Shown piece after piece: positions 1 to 8,236 of a stretch of DNA of 64,000 nucleotides. Below the pieces are notes generated by a model. The model had not been told where the DNA came from. It did not search any database and worked only from the letters and a program-made list of their open reading frames with translations. The DNA comes from Enterocloster clostridioformis. GTDB taxonomy: Bacteria; Bacillota; Clostridia; Lachnospirales; Lachnospiraceae. The DNA lies in the NCBI RefSeq assembly GCF_020297485.1, contig NZ_JAIWZC010000001.1:3844001-3908000 (forward strand), given 5' to 3'. The translations under genes were made by a program, and so were the position numbers. Position 1 is the first letter of the stretch. Each line of letters begins with the position of its first letter.

Positions 1-1
1 T

Positions 2-250
2 GTGTGCGCGCCCACCTCCACCATTGATATGGATACATTGACAGGCGATCAGATTCCCATTGAGATGCGAAGCCCTGATGAGGTGACAGAGATGTGGTAT
101 AAGGAGCGCATGGCTCCGGAAGGAATCAATGTATATAATCCGGCCTTTGATGTGACCGACCACTCCCTGATTACAGGCATCATCACGGAGAAGGGAATGT
201 GCCACGCGCCATATGACAAGGCGTTTGAGTCCTTGGGAATAGGGAGGTAA
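2..250 (+). CDS. mtnA: S-methyl-5-thioribose-1-phosphate isomerase family protein, C-terminal part (gene runs off the window start)
   Basis: The 82 visible residues match the C-terminal end of the MtnA/eIF2B-alpha-like isomerases: the APTSTIDMDT stretch, the IPIEMRSPDEVT stretch and the closing NVYNPAFDVTDHSLITGIITE region are family hallmarks. Such enzymes convert an aldose-1-phosphate (5-methylthioribose- or 5-deoxyribose-1-phosphate) to the ketose-1-phosphate. The reading frame is open to the window edge, so the true start lies upstream. The stop overlaps the GGGAGG ribosome site of the next gene, so the two are co-translated. Because the next genes are a mutarotase, a class II aldolase and a DHA kinase, 5-deoxyribose or a related pentose is a likelier substrate than methionine salvage; that is inference. 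Confidence 0.85.
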   Translation: MCAPTSTIDMDTLTGDQIPIEMRSPDEVTEMWYKERMAPEGINVYNPAFDVTDHSLITGIITEKGMCHAPYDKAFESLGIGR

Positions 251-254
251 GCAT

Positions 255-698
255 ATGCTGAGTGGAGTACCTGCAAGCATATCGCCTGAGCTGTTGAAGG
301 TCCTGCATGAGATGGGACACGGAGACACCCTGGTTATCGGGGATGCTAATTTTCCGGCTGCATCCATCGCGGCAGAGAAGAATCATATTAACATCCGGTG
401 CGACGGGCACCGGGCCACAGATATGCTGGACGCCATCCTGCAATTGATGCCCCTGGACGGCTTTGTGGAGAAACCCGTCACAATCATGGATAAAATGGAA
501 ATGCACCGTGACCTGGAGTGCCCGGTTTGGGACGAGTTTACGGATATTGTGGCAAAACATGACGAACGCGGCGCTGATGCGGTTGGTTTTTTGGACCGGT
601 TCGCGTTCTATGATGCGGCAAAGGATGCCTATGCGGTGGTGTCCACCTCAGAGACGGCATTTTACGCCTGCATCATGATACAAAAAGGCTGCCTGTAG
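255..698 (+). CDS. RbsD/FucU family sugar mutarotase
   Basis: 147 residues, the usual FucU length. The N-terminus ISPELLKVLHEMGHGDTLVI, the DANFPA motif, RCDGHRATDMLDAI and the C-terminal RFAFYDAAKDAYAVVSTSE follow the E. coli FucU pattern closely, including the His of GHGD and the Tyr of FAFY. These decameric or octameric cytosolic enzymes interconvert alpha and beta anomers of a free sugar. The start follows a GGGAGG site with 6-nt spacing and lies 4 bp after the isomerase gene. L-fucose itself is not implied, since no fucose isomerase or kinase is visible. It probably serves the free sugar entering the isomerase-aldolase route of this operon. Confidence 0.85.
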   Translation: MLSGVPASISPELLKVLHEMGHGDTLVIGDANFPAASIAAEKNHINIRCDGHRATDMLDAILQLMPLDGFVEKPVTIMDKMEMHRDLECPVWDEFTDIVAKHDERGADAVGFLDRFAFYDAAKDAYAVVSTSETAFYACIMIQKGCL

Positions 699-720
699 AG
701 GCAGAGCGGAGGGATTTTAC

Positions 721-1374
721 ATGCTTGAGACATTAAAGGAGCAGGTGGTTGCAGTGGCAAAGGAGGCGGAGCGCCTCGGCATGTGCAGGCACAAATCAGG
801 CAATTTCAGCATATTTGACCCGGAGACAGGGTATGTGGTGATTACGCCCAGCGGCGTGGCCAGGGATGTACTGGGAACGGAACATGTCTGTGTCATGGAC
901 CTTTGGGGTAAGGTAATCGAGAGGGCGGCGGAGGTCAAGCCGTCCAGCGAGGCCATGATGCACCTGTATATTTATAAGGAAAGAAAAGATATCCGGGCAA
1001 TCGTGCACACCCACGCCCGTTATTCAACGGCGTTTTCCATCATGAACAAGCCTATTATGCCCATTGTTTATGAGTGCGCCTACCTGGGTAAGACGGGAAC
1101 GGTCCCCGTGGCTCCTTATGGAAGGGCAGGAACCGTGGACCTGGCCCGGAAGGTGGCTGAGGTGATGAAGGAGTATGACTGCTGCCTCATGGAGAGCCAC
1201 GGAGCCATTGCAGCAGACAAGGACATGGACGCGGCATTTTTAAAGGCCCAGTACGTGGAGGAAATTGCGGAGATGTATTACATCACCCTGGCCGCCGGAA
1301 ACGGGGCCGAACCACATGCCCTGCCTGTGGAGGAGCTGCAGAAGTGGGCTTATCCAAAAGAAATCATTCTTTAG
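721..1374 (+). CDS. Class II aldolase/adducin family (FucA-like) sugar-phosphate aldolase
   Basis: 217 residues, the length of L-fuculose-1-phosphate aldolase. The zinc and catalytic residues are present: E77 in the KPSSEAMMH motif, H96 and H98 in HTHARYS, and H160 in the ESHGAI motif. The family retro-aldol cleaves ketose-1-phosphates to dihydroxyacetone phosphate (DHAP) plus an aldehyde. Placed after an MtnA-type isomerase it fits the DrdA/Ald2 role described for 5-deoxyribulose-1-phosphate (giving DHAP and acetaldehyde), but fuculose- or rhamnulose-type substrates cannot be excluded from sequence. It is followed after 12 bp by dhaK, so all five genes form one transcription unit. Confidence 0.85.
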   Translation: MLETLKEQVVAVAKEAERLGMCRHKSGNFSIFDPETGYVVITPSGVARDVLGTEHVCVMDLWGKVIERAAEVKPSSEAMMHLYIYKERKDIRAIVHTHARYSTAFSIMNKPIMPIVYECAYLGKTGTVPVAPYGRAGTVDLARKVAEVMKEYDCCLMESHGAIAADKDMDAAFLKAQYVEEIAEMYYITLAAGNGAEPHALPVEELQKWAYPKEIIL

Positions 1375-1386
1375 GAGGACAGAACA

Positions 1387-2382
1387 ATGAAAAAAATTAT
1401 CAATGCCCCGGAACACTATACAGACGACATGCTGCTCGGAATCTACGCTGCCCACCCGGACATGGTGAAATATGTGGAGGATGACCTCCGCTGCTACTGT
1501 ACGGCAAAGAAGAAACAGGGAAAGGTGGCTATCATTACCGGCGGAGGCACCGGGCATCTGCCGCTGTTTCTTGGATATGTGGGGGAGAACCTGCTGGACG
1601 GCTGTGGCGTTGGCGGTGTGTTCCAGTCGCCGTCCTCGGAGCAGATTTACAATGTGGCCAAGGAAGCGGAAGCCGGTGCAGGAGTCCTGTTCCTCTATGG
1701 GAATTATACAGGGGACATTATGAACTTTGATATGGCGGCAGAGATGCTGGACATGGATGATATCAGGACTGCCAGCATTGTGGGGGCGGACGATGTGCTC
1801 TCCAATAAGGACGCCCAGGTGCGCCGCGGAGTAGCCGGAATTTTCTTTATGTATAAGTGCGCCGGAGCCAGGGCAGCCCGGATGGGAACGCTGGAGGAGG
1901 TGCTGGCCGCGGCAGAAAAGGCAAAGGAAAATACCAGAACCGCGGGCTTTGCCCTGACGCCCTGCGTTATCCCGGAAATCGGCCATTCCAACTTTACCCT
2001 GGCAGAGGACGAGATGGCCTTTGGCATGGGAATCCACGGTGAGCCCGGCGTGTGGAACGGACCGGTTAAGACAGCGGATGAGCTGGCAGAGGAATCAGTG
2101 GGAGAGATCCTGGAAGATATGCCCCTGAATCCGGGTGAGGAGGTCTGCGTGCTGATTAACGGCCTGGGAGCCACCAGCCAGGAGGAGCTCTACATTCTGT
2201 CGGGAAGTGTGCACCGCCTTCTGGAAGAAAAGGGAATCAGGGTGTACCGAACCTTTGTAGGGGAGTATGCCACCAGTATGGAGATGGCCGGAGCCTCCAT
2301 ATCCATCTGCCGCATGGCGGATCAGGAGATGAAGCAGTGGATTGACATGCCTGTCCATACGCCGTTTTATACCCAGGTTTAA
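1387..2382 (+). CDS. dhaK: Dihydroxyacetone kinase subunit DhaK
   Basis: 331 residues, standard DhaK length. Visible motifs are the GGGTGH loop at 52-57, the GGVFQSPSSEQI segment, the LFLYGNYTGDIMNFD stretch and H217 in the GMGIHGEPG motif, which is the His that forms the hemiaminal with the ketone substrate. DhaK binds the substrate and DhaL supplies the phosphoryl donor. The next gene is dhaL, but no DhaM follows, so the pair is either ATP-dependent or uses a DhaM encoded elsewhere. Erythrulose kinases also have this DhaK+DhaL layout, so the keto-sugar substrate is open. Confidence 0.92.
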   Translation: MKKIINAPEHYTDDMLLGIYAAHPDMVKYVEDDLRCYCTAKKKQGKVAIITGGGTGHLPLFLGYVGENLLDGCGVGGVFQSPSSEQIYNVAKEAEAGAGVLFLYGNYTGDIMNFDMAAEMLDMDDIRTASIVGADDVLSNKDAQVRRGVAGIFFMYKCAGARAARMGTLEEVLAAAEKAKENTRTAGFALTPCVIPEIGHSNFTLAEDEMAFGMGIHGEPGVWNGPVKTADELAEESVGEILEDMPLNPGEEVCVLINGLGATSQEELYILSGSVHRLLEEKGIRVYRTFVGEYATSMEMAGASISICRMADQEMKQWIDMPVHTPFYTQV

Positions 2383-2420
2383 CCGGGAATATTTAACTGG
2401 TTGGTTAAGGAGGAAAAAGA

Positions 2421-3068
2421 ATGGATCGGATTACATGCCATGAACTTCCGGAGCTCTTTCAGGGCGCGGCGGATATCTTTGGGGAGAAAAAGGAAGAGCT
2501 CTGCGAGATGGATGCCAGAATGGGGGACGGGGACCTGGGCCTGACCATGCAGAAAGGTTTTGGGGCCCTGCCCCAGCTGATACGGGATAATGAGGCGGAA
2601 GGAGATATTGGAAAAACGCTCATGAAGGCAGGCATGAAAATGGCTGGTCTGGTTCCGTCCACTATGGGGACCCTGATGTCCAGCGGAATCATGGAAGGCG
2701 GAAAGGCCATTGGCAAAAAAGGAGAAATGGGGCCAAAAGAGCTGGCGGATTTCCTCGCTGGTTTTGCCAGAGGGATTGCACATCGCGGAAAATGCCATCT
2801 GGGGGACCGTACCATCCTGGATGCGGTGGATGCCGGGGCAAAGAAGGCCCAGGAAGCCTGCGCAGAGGGTGCTGATATGGGGGCCATGCTCCGAAGGGCG
2901 GCAGAGGGCGCAAAGGAAGGCGTAAAAGCAACCGAGGATATGCTTCCTAAGTATGGAAAGGCAGCTGTGTTTTCAGCCAAAGCCAAGGGCGTTCCGGATC
3001 AGGGCGCTGTGGCGGGACAGTATTTTCTGGAAGGATTGGGCAGATATTTTCTAGGGAATCTGAATTAG
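2421..3068 (+). CDS. dhaL: Dihydroxyacetone kinase subunit DhaL (nucleotide-binding)
   Basis: 215 residues. The DxxxxDxD magnesium-nucleotide motif is D31, D36 and D38 in DARMGDGDLG. The glycine-rich PSTMGTLMSSG region and the GDRTILDAVDA motif of the DhaL fold follow. It works with DhaK in the cytosol to phosphorylate dihydroxyacetone or a similar short ketose. The start is preceded by AAGGAGG. It is the last gene of the operon; a rho-independent terminator begins 3 bp after the stop. Confidence 0.92.
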   Translation: MDRITCHELPELFQGAADIFGEKKEELCEMDARMGDGDLGLTMQKGFGALPQLIRDNEAEGDIGKTLMKAGMKMAGLVPSTMGTLMSSGIMEGGKAIGKKGEMGPKELADFLAGFARGIAHRGKCHLGDRTILDAVDAGAKKAQEACAEGADMGAMLRRAAEGAKEGVKATEDMLPKYGKAAVFSAKAKGVPDQGAVAGQYFLEGLGRYFLGNLN

Positions 3069-3097
3069 AAAAAGGACCGCTCCGGCGGTCCTTTTTT
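3069..3097 (+). terminator. Intrinsic terminator after dhaL
   Basis: Stem AGGACCGC / GCGGTCCT with a TCCG loop, preceded by an A-run and followed by six T. It ends the isomerase-to-dhaL operon. Read on the minus strand the A-run becomes a T-run, but the minus-strand kdpE gene ends just to the right, so it may serve both converging units. Confidence 0.9.
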
Positions 3098-3117
3098 GAA
3101 CGTCTTTTTATTCGGCG

Positions 3118-3810
3118 CTATTCCTCGCGCATCCGGTAGCCGACCCCGATTTCTGTAAATATGTACTGGGGCTCAGCCGGATTTTCCTCCAGCTTCCTTC
3201 TGATATGGGCCATGTTCACACGCAGAATCTGGTTGTCGCTGTCCGCGAACGGTCCCCATATTTTGGAAATTATGCTCTCATAGGTCATGACCCTTCCGGC
3301 GTTCTGGGCCAGCAGGGAAACCAGCTTATATTCAATCTGGGTCAAATGGACATCCTGCCCCTTTACCTTTACCAGGCGGCGTTCAAAGTCAATGAGAAGA
3401 TTCCCTACTTCATATTTAAGGCTCTGTGTGCCGGCCGCTCTCTGGCTGTGCCGCAGCGCTGTGCGGATGCGGGCCAGCAATTCAGCCGTGCCAAAGGGCT
3501 TGGTGAGGTAGTCATCTGCTCCCAGGTCCAGGGCAGCCACCTTGCTGCGCTCCAGAGTCCTGGCGGAAATCACGATAATGGGCAGGGTACTGGTGGACCT
3601 GACCTCTTGTATGAGTTCCAGGCCGTCCATGTCCGGCAGACCCAGATCCAGGAGTACCACATCTGGCTTAAGGGACTCGATGAGCTTCAGCCCGTCTGTT
3701 CCGGTATAGGCGCTGGTAACCTGGTAGCCCTGGGGGGACAGGACGGTCTCTATGAAGTTGCAGATGTTCTTCTCGTCTTCGATGATGATGATGTTGGCTT
3801 TGGTATTCAT
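3118..3810 (-). CDS. kdpE: KdpE-like response regulator (OmpR family)
   Basis: 230 residues: receiver domain with phospho-acceptor D55 (VVLLDLGLPDMDG), the Lys of TKPF, then a winged-helix DNA-binding domain ending in GVGYRM. The WGP segment (IISKIWGPFADSDNQILRVNM) and overall pattern match KdpE better than other OmpR members. It starts 3 bp after the stop of the kinase gene, so the two are co-translated. No kdpFABC potassium pump genes are in this window, so the target operon is either elsewhere or different. Confidence 0.85.
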   Translation of the reverse strand: MNTKANIIIIEDEKNICNFIETVLSPQGYQVTSAYTGTDGLKLIESLKPDVVLLDLGLPDMDGLELIQEVRSTSTLPIIVISARTLERSKVAALDLGADDYLTKPFGTAELLARIRTALRHSQRAAGTQSLKYEVGNLLIDFERRLVKVKGQDVHLTQIEYKLVSLLAQNAGRVMTYESIISKIWGPFADSDNQILRVNMAHIRRKLEENPAEPQYIFTEIGVGYRMREE

Positions 3811-3813
3811 GTT

Positions 3814-4923
3814 TTAGTATTCCCTCCAATCTGGTAAGGTAAATGTAAACTGGGCGCCCCGCGGGTGATTGCCGGCGTGGATTTCGCCTCCGTGGGCATT
3901 GATGATGGTTTTGCAGATGCTAAGACCGATTCCCATTCCTTTGTGTCCGTCTCCTGTGTGGTTTTCCGACGTGCCTCCGCCGTCAAAAATCGTATCCAGC
4001 AGATCGGGGGCAATCCCTTTGCCGTAATCTTTAATGGAGACAGAGAGTCCGCTTTTTTCGGCGGCGGCCACCAGATCAATGGGTTCATTGGTGCCGGAAT
4101 GGAACAGGGCGTTTTCCAGAAGGTTATTGATTACCTGTTCTATCAGGGTCGCATCCATGGGTATTATGATGACGGAATCTGGAATGCTGACCCGCACCTG
4201 GACATCCGGGAACCGTTTCCTGAACCGCCGCACGGAATCTGATATGACCTCTTCCAGGGATTCGTCTGCCTTGGCCACTGAGGCTACGCCTTTTTCGTCC
4301 TGGATCCTGGTGACTGAAAGCAGGTTTTCCACCATGTTGAGAAGCCATTGGGCATCTTCTTCTATGTTCCTGACCAGCTTCCGTTTTTCTTCAGGGGACA
4401 TATATTCCTCCTGACTCAGGTACGTGGAGCTGGAACCAATGATGCTGGTCAGGGGAGTGCGCAGGTCGTGGGACATGGCCCGCATCAGGTTGGCCCTCAT
4501 GGTTTCCTTTTCCGCATTGAGCAGCATGCGGTCTTTTTCCTGAAGCTGGACATTCTGCTTGGTAATCATGATGCAGATGCTGCTGGACAGGCTGGATATG
4601 AGGGCCATGCCCAGGAAGGTGATGGGGTAACCGGACATGGTGAAATTCAGTGTCAGGTAAGGGTAGGTAAAGGCAAAATTTACCCAGAACACACCAAAAA
4701 GAGAGGCCAGGATGCCGGCGCCGTAGCAGCTGGTAGCACGGGCAATCATGATGATGGCCAGGGTGTATATGATGGATATATTTGTCACATTGTTGCTGAA
4801 GTGAAAAAATATGGTGGAAATTAAAGTGGCCGCAGCCATATATTCGATGGTAATGGGCAGATTCCTTACCAGATTTATGGCAGCAGCCTTAAGGTCGGTT
4901 TTATTTATATGGAATGATTTCAT
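3814..4923 (-). CDS. kdpD: KdpD-like sensor histidine kinase, short form (DUF4118 + HisKA + HATPase)
   Basis: About 369 residues from the chosen ATG at 4923, which has GGGGA eight bases upstream; another in-frame ATG lies at 4953. The N-terminus carries the four-helix membrane block of KdpD (DUF4118, about 24-122), then the dimerisation helix with H152 (MRAMSHDLRTPLTS), N-box (NNLLENALFHS) and G-boxes (DYGKGI, GMGIGLSI). Classical KdpD is about 900 residues with cytoplasmic KdpD and USP domains in front; both are absent here. That short form occurs in clostridia. Partner regulator is kdpE, 3 bp downstream. Confidence 0.82.
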   Translation of the reverse strand: MKSFHINKTDLKAAAINLVRNLPITIEYMAAATLISTIFFHFSNNVTNISIIYTLAIIMIARATSCYGAGILASLFGVFWVNFAFTYPYLTLNFTMSGYPITFLGMALISSLSSSICIMITKQNVQLQEKDRMLLNAEKETMRANLMRAMSHDLRTPLTSIIGSSSTYLSQEEYMSPEEKRKLVRNIEEDAQWLLNMVENLLSVTRIQDEKGVASVAKADESLEEVISDSVRRFRKRFPDVQVRVSIPDSVIIIPMDATLIEQVINNLLENALFHSGTNEPIDLVAAAEKSGLSVSIKDYGKGIAPDLLDTIFDGGGTSENHTGDGHKGMGIGLSICKTIINAHGGEIHAGNHPRGAQFTFTLPDWREY

Positions 4924-5008
4924 TACATATTCCCCTGTTGGCATTGGATGCATTCCGGCTGCATAGATAAATTAACAATTTTCATTATAGCGTATGCCAG
5001 GGGGAAGT

Positions 5009-6643
5009 TCAACGGAAAAAGGATTTTTTGCGCCTCCGTCCCCTGCCTTTTTTTCCTTTTTCTCCCAGAGGAGAGGAGGAGATGCGGCGCTGGGCCACCA
5101 GCTTTTCAAAATCGGTGGAGGAAAAGCCGATGTCTTCCAGGCGTTCCAGCCTTCGCTGGCGTCTGAGGTATAAATCTTCTTCTTCCTTCTTGCGCACATG
5201 AATCTTCACAGCCGCCACAACAGCAATGATGACAGCCAGAGAAAATGCAATCCCCAGGATGGCCAGGGTGTTGGCGGGAATCCGGATGCTGGCGGCGGTT
5301 CCTTCCTTTGAGGTGATATCCTGGCGGGGGGCAGGGCCTGGGGACGGCTGCTGCCCGTGGGGAGCTTCTGCGTGAGACGGTGCTTCCGGCCCATCCTGGA
5401 GACCGGAAGCGTCTCCGGGACCTGAGGAATCCAAAGGGGCAGGAACATCTGTCTCCCCGTTCTGGTCCATGGAAACAGCAGAAGCCCCGGAGGCATCCTG
5501 GGACGTCAGGGAGACTGCGCTTCCCTTCAATCCGGGAGAACACAGGTACACGGAACCCACCGGCCTGTCATTATACGTATAGCGGATACAGGCAATGGCT
5601 GTCTGGGGATGGCTGCCGTCCAAATCATAGGTAAGAGCGGACTGGGTGTCCGTGAAGTCGGCGTCCCTGGGTATCACCACGCGGCCGCCCCGGTCCAGCT
5701 CCAGGGATATGCTGTCGCCTGAGGTCATGCCCGCTATGGTCATGTCATTTTCCAGGGACTTGTACCTGGTCTCGTAATCAACAGTCCGCAGGGACTGGAA
5801 ATTGCGGAATCCAAAGTCAAAGAGAGTCTTGGTATCTGAATAATGAGACTGGTGGCCGTTGAGCACCACTGCAATCAGGGTCATGTCATTTTTTTTGGCA
5901 CAGGTGACCAGGGTGTTGCCTGCCAGGGAGGTGTAGCCTGTTTTGCCCGCAAAGGCGCCGGGATAGTATACGGCTTCGTTTTTATTTAACATCTTGTGAT
6001 GGTTGGCCACATAGCCGCCTTCCGGGGTGCGTTTGGTGGGGGCCAGCTGGTAGCTGCGGGTGCCGTTGATGGTAAGGAATTCCGGGTTCTGGATGGCGGC
6101 ACTGGCAATCAGGGCCATGTCGTGGGCCGTGGTGTAGTGGTTCTCGTCATTCAGGCCGCTGGGATTGTTAAAATGGCTTCCCGTGCAGCCCAAGCTTTGC
6201 GCCTTCTCGTTCATCAGCTGGGCAAATGCCTCCCTGGAGCCGCTTACATGACAGGCCAGGGCGTTGGCGCTCTCATTGGCAGAGGCCAGCATCAGGGCGT
6301 AGAGGCAGTCCCGCACTGTCAGGACATCTCCCTCGTCAATGCCGGCGCTGCTGCTTCCGGCCTCCACATTGTATACATCGTCATGGGAAAATGTGACCAT
6401 CTCGTTCAGGTCGCACTGTTCCAGCACAATCAGGGCTGTCAGTATCTTGGTGATACTGGCAGGATAATAGGGCTGGTCCATGTTCTTTCCATAGAGCACT
6501 GTCCCGGTGTCGGAGTCCATGACAATGCCTGCGTCGGCCTGGATGGACACATCGGAGGGCCATTGGGGGGCTGCCGCTGCTGTCATGGGGAAAAGTCCGG
6601 CGCACAGGCATAGACATATAAACAACATAAGGAATCGCTTCAT
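5009..6643 (-). CDS. D-alanyl-D-alanine carboxypeptidase (penicillin-binding protein, S11 family) with C-terminal membrane anchor
   Basis: 544 residues from ATG 6643, chosen because GGAG lies 9 bases upstream and a clean signal peptide (MKRFLMLFICLCLCAGLF) follows; an ATG at 6658 is possible. Active-site motifs: SITK at 63-66, SAN at 121-123, KTG at 234-236. A C-terminal PBP5-type beta domain follows, then a Pro/Ser/Ala-rich linker, one membrane helix (about 452-478) and a very basic cytoplasmic tail ending in KGRGRRRKKSFFR. PBP5 enzymes usually anchor by an amphipathic helix, so the transmembrane anchor and about 70-residue charged tail are notable. It trims peptidoglycan pentapeptides outside the membrane. 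Confidence 0.9.
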   Translation of the reverse strand: MKRFLMLFICLCLCAGLFPMTAAAAPQWPSDVSIQADAGIVMDSDTGTVLYGKNMDQPYYPASITKILTALIVLEQCDLNEMVTFSHDDVYNVEAGSSSAGIDEGDVLTVRDCLYALMLASANESANALACHVSGSREAFAQLMNEKAQSLGCTGSHFNNPSGLNDENHYTTAHDMALIASAAIQNPEFLTINGTRSYQLAPTKRTPEGGYVANHHKMLNKNEAVYYPGAFAGKTGYTSLAGNTLVTCAKKNDMTLIAVVLNGHQSHYSDTKTLFDFGFRNFQSLRTVDYETRYKSLENDMTIAGMTSGDSISLELDRGGRVVIPRDADFTDTQSALTYDLDGSHPQTAIACIRYTYNDRPVGSVYLCSPGLKGSAVSLTSQDASGASAVSMDQNGETDVPAPLDSSGPGDASGLQDGPEAPSHAEAPHGQQPSPGPAPRQDITSKEGTAASIRIPANTLAILGIAFSLAVIIAVVAAVKIHVRKKEEEDLYLRRQRRLERLEDIGFSSTDFEKLVAQRRISSSPLGEKGKKGRGRRRKKSFFR

Positions 6644-6744
6644 CCAAATATTCTCCATTCACTTCTTTGCTAAGATACAGTATAAAGGATTTACGGCTTC
6701 AAGTAAAGGCTGGAGAGGGGCGTTATTTTTGAAGCTGTGTCCAC

Positions 6745-7440
6745 TCAACCTTCTTTCCTGCGGTTTCTCACGGTGAGGAGCAGGCAGACTCCAAAGAGGA
6801 CCAGGGACAGGGAACCAAACAGCAGGGCAATGCGGGCAGCCGTATCCATAAAGAAGCCTTCCGGAACAATGTTGATGAGCATATCCGTGGCAGGGTCCAG
6901 AATCCACAGGTCGTTGGTGAAGAAGATGTGGTGGAACAGAATGAAGTATTTGGTGAAATCAGTGGATATGATGAGCCCGAGGACTGTAATCAGCCCAAAA
7001 AACAGTCCTGTCCCCATGCACAGGGAAGGCGGAAGGACCCGCCCCATCCTGGCTCTGGTGGCAGCCATGAGGATGAGGAGACCGGCGCCAAGGACCAGAC
7101 ATGCTCTGCGGATGGACAGGGCCTTCAGGAAAAGGACCTGCACGTCCTCCATGTGGGCAATCTCACGTTCATTGAAGAATTCCCTCTGTTCCCCGCCCAT
7201 GGTCGTGGTGACGTGAAGGTCGTCCCTGTCTCCTCTGAGATAATCCATCATCTCATCCGTCACATGGAGAAGGTCGTTCATGGTCATGGACGGCAGGCTG
7301 TCCAGCACGTTGTATTTGGCGTATTCCTTTTCAAAATAATCGGGCGTCCAGTATACCACTGCCTCCACGGACGTGATAAAAAGAATAATCATCAGGCAAA
7401 ATGCGGTTATGATTCCGGCGGTTCGGTGTAAATATTTCAT
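6745..7440 (-). CDS. TIGR01906/DUF1461 family integral membrane protein
   Basis: 231 residues with one helix at the N-terminus (about 8-30) and four more in the second half, the layout of the DUF1461 family. The extracytoplasmic loop after helix 1 contains the family segments NVLDSLPSMTMNDLLHVT and FNEREIAHMEDVQVLF, and the later loop has FHHIFFTNDLWILDPATDMLINIVPEGFF, the most conserved stretch. Function is unknown. The start has AGGAGG four bases upstream. The genes on both sides are on the same strand; a physiological link to the carboxypeptidase is not established. Confidence 0.82.
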   Translation of the reverse strand: MKYLHRTAGIITAFCLMIILFITSVEAVVYWTPDYFEKEYAKYNVLDSLPSMTMNDLLHVTDEMMDYLRGDRDDLHVTTTMGGEQREFFNEREIAHMEDVQVLFLKALSIRRACLVLGAGLLILMAATRARMGRVLPPSLCMGTGLFFGLITVLGLIISTDFTKYFILFHHIFFTNDLWILDPATDMLINIVPEGFFMDTAARIALLFGSLSLVLFGVCLLLTVRNRRKEG

Positions 7441-7484
7441 GATTCCTCCTGCATGATAGTGTGGGATAAGTTTTATATAACAAA

Positions 7485-7534
7485 GAAAAGCCCGACCCCG
7501 CAGCTTTCCGTATCTGCAAAGTCAGACCTTTTAG
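7485..7534 (-). terminator. Terminator of the first tRNA-Lys gene
   Basis: On the minus strand the tRNA is followed by AAAAGGTCTGAC, a loop, and GTCGGGCTTTT, which fold into an 11-bp stem with one bulge and G-U pairs ending in a T-run. The same structure follows the second copy at 8373-8424. Confidence 0.65.
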
Positions 7535-7607
7535 TGCGCCTTCAGGGACTCGAACCCTGGACAAATAGATTAAGAGTCTACTGCTCTACCAACTGAGCTA
7601 AAGGCGC
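7535..7607 (-). tRNA. tRNA-Lys (anticodon CTT)
   Basis: Full cloverleaf on the minus strand: acceptor GCGCCTT/AAGGCGC, D arm GCTCAGTTGGTAGAGC, anticodon stem-loop with loop CTCTTAA (anticodon CTT), T arm with GGTTCGAGTCC, discriminator A. CCA is not encoded. It reads AAG codons. An identical copy is at 8425-8497. Confidence 0.96.
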
Positions 7608-7644
7608 ATGTGATTCATTTGTTTCTTTTAGTGACACGTCCACT

Positions 7645-7673
7645 ATTATAATGCGTTTTAAGAAAAATGTCAA
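7645..7673 (-). promoter_or_regulatory. Consensus sigma-A promoter of the first tRNA-Lys gene
   Basis: Minus strand TTGACA (7668-7673), 17-bp spacer, TATAAT (7645-7650). Both hexamers are perfect consensus, fitting a stable-RNA promoter. The tRNA begins about 38 bp downstream of the -10 box. Confidence 0.85.
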
Positions 7674-7697
7674 TAATTTTTTCGAAAAAAGTTCATT

Positions 7698-8236
7698 CTA
7701 TAAATCATCGGCTTCCACCGCCTCCTCAAAGGCGTATCCGCCCCTCTGGGCAATGGGCTGGTTGTTTTCCATGATATCCGGCAGTGTCCTTCCCCTGATT
7801 TGGTCTGATTTGATGCTTTCACCCATGATGCGGGAGATTTTATAGGCAGCCTCCTTCAGTTCGGGATAAAACAGGAAGGTTAGGGTCAGGATATAGGGCA
7901 GCATCTGTACCAGATGAGGCGGAACGTTGACACCCTGCAGCCCGAACTGGAGGCTTTGGGCAAATCCGTACACCAGTCCTCCCAGAGCCACCCACAGCGG
8001 CTTCCGGTTCCCAAGGATGACCATGGACAGGGCAGTATATCCCCTGCCGGATACCATGTTCTTGCTGAACATGTTGATATCCCCGATGGACAGGTAGGCT
8101 CCGCCTATGGCGGCAAGCATGCCGCTGGCCATGACACAGATACTGCATTTCATATCCCGGTTGGGATTGATTCCCTCGGCTGAATTGCTGATAACGTACA
8201 GGGCCGCATAGCAGGCGCCGATGGCCCTTACCATGC
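7698..8236 (-). pseudogene. Truncated ABC-transporter permease (BmpA/nucleoside-type or simple-sugar permease), C-terminal part
   Basis: From about residue VRAIGACYAALYV onward the frame reads as the C-terminal part of a YufQ/RbsC-like permease: AAIGGAYLSIGDINMFSKNM, GRGYTALSMVILGNRKPLW, and GFAQSLQF are typical. The N-terminal half is missing; at about 8235 the similarity stops and the sequence continues as part of a different gene fragment on the opposite strand. No ribosome site, ATPase or binding protein is nearby. It lies between two identical tRNA-Lys units, so it is most likely what remains of a deleted or rearranged insertion. Confidence 0.7.

Noticed and set aside
7651..7845. Plus-strand frame upstream of the permease remnant
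   Set aside because: It covers the tRNA promoter and the antisense of the permease remnant; no ribosome site.
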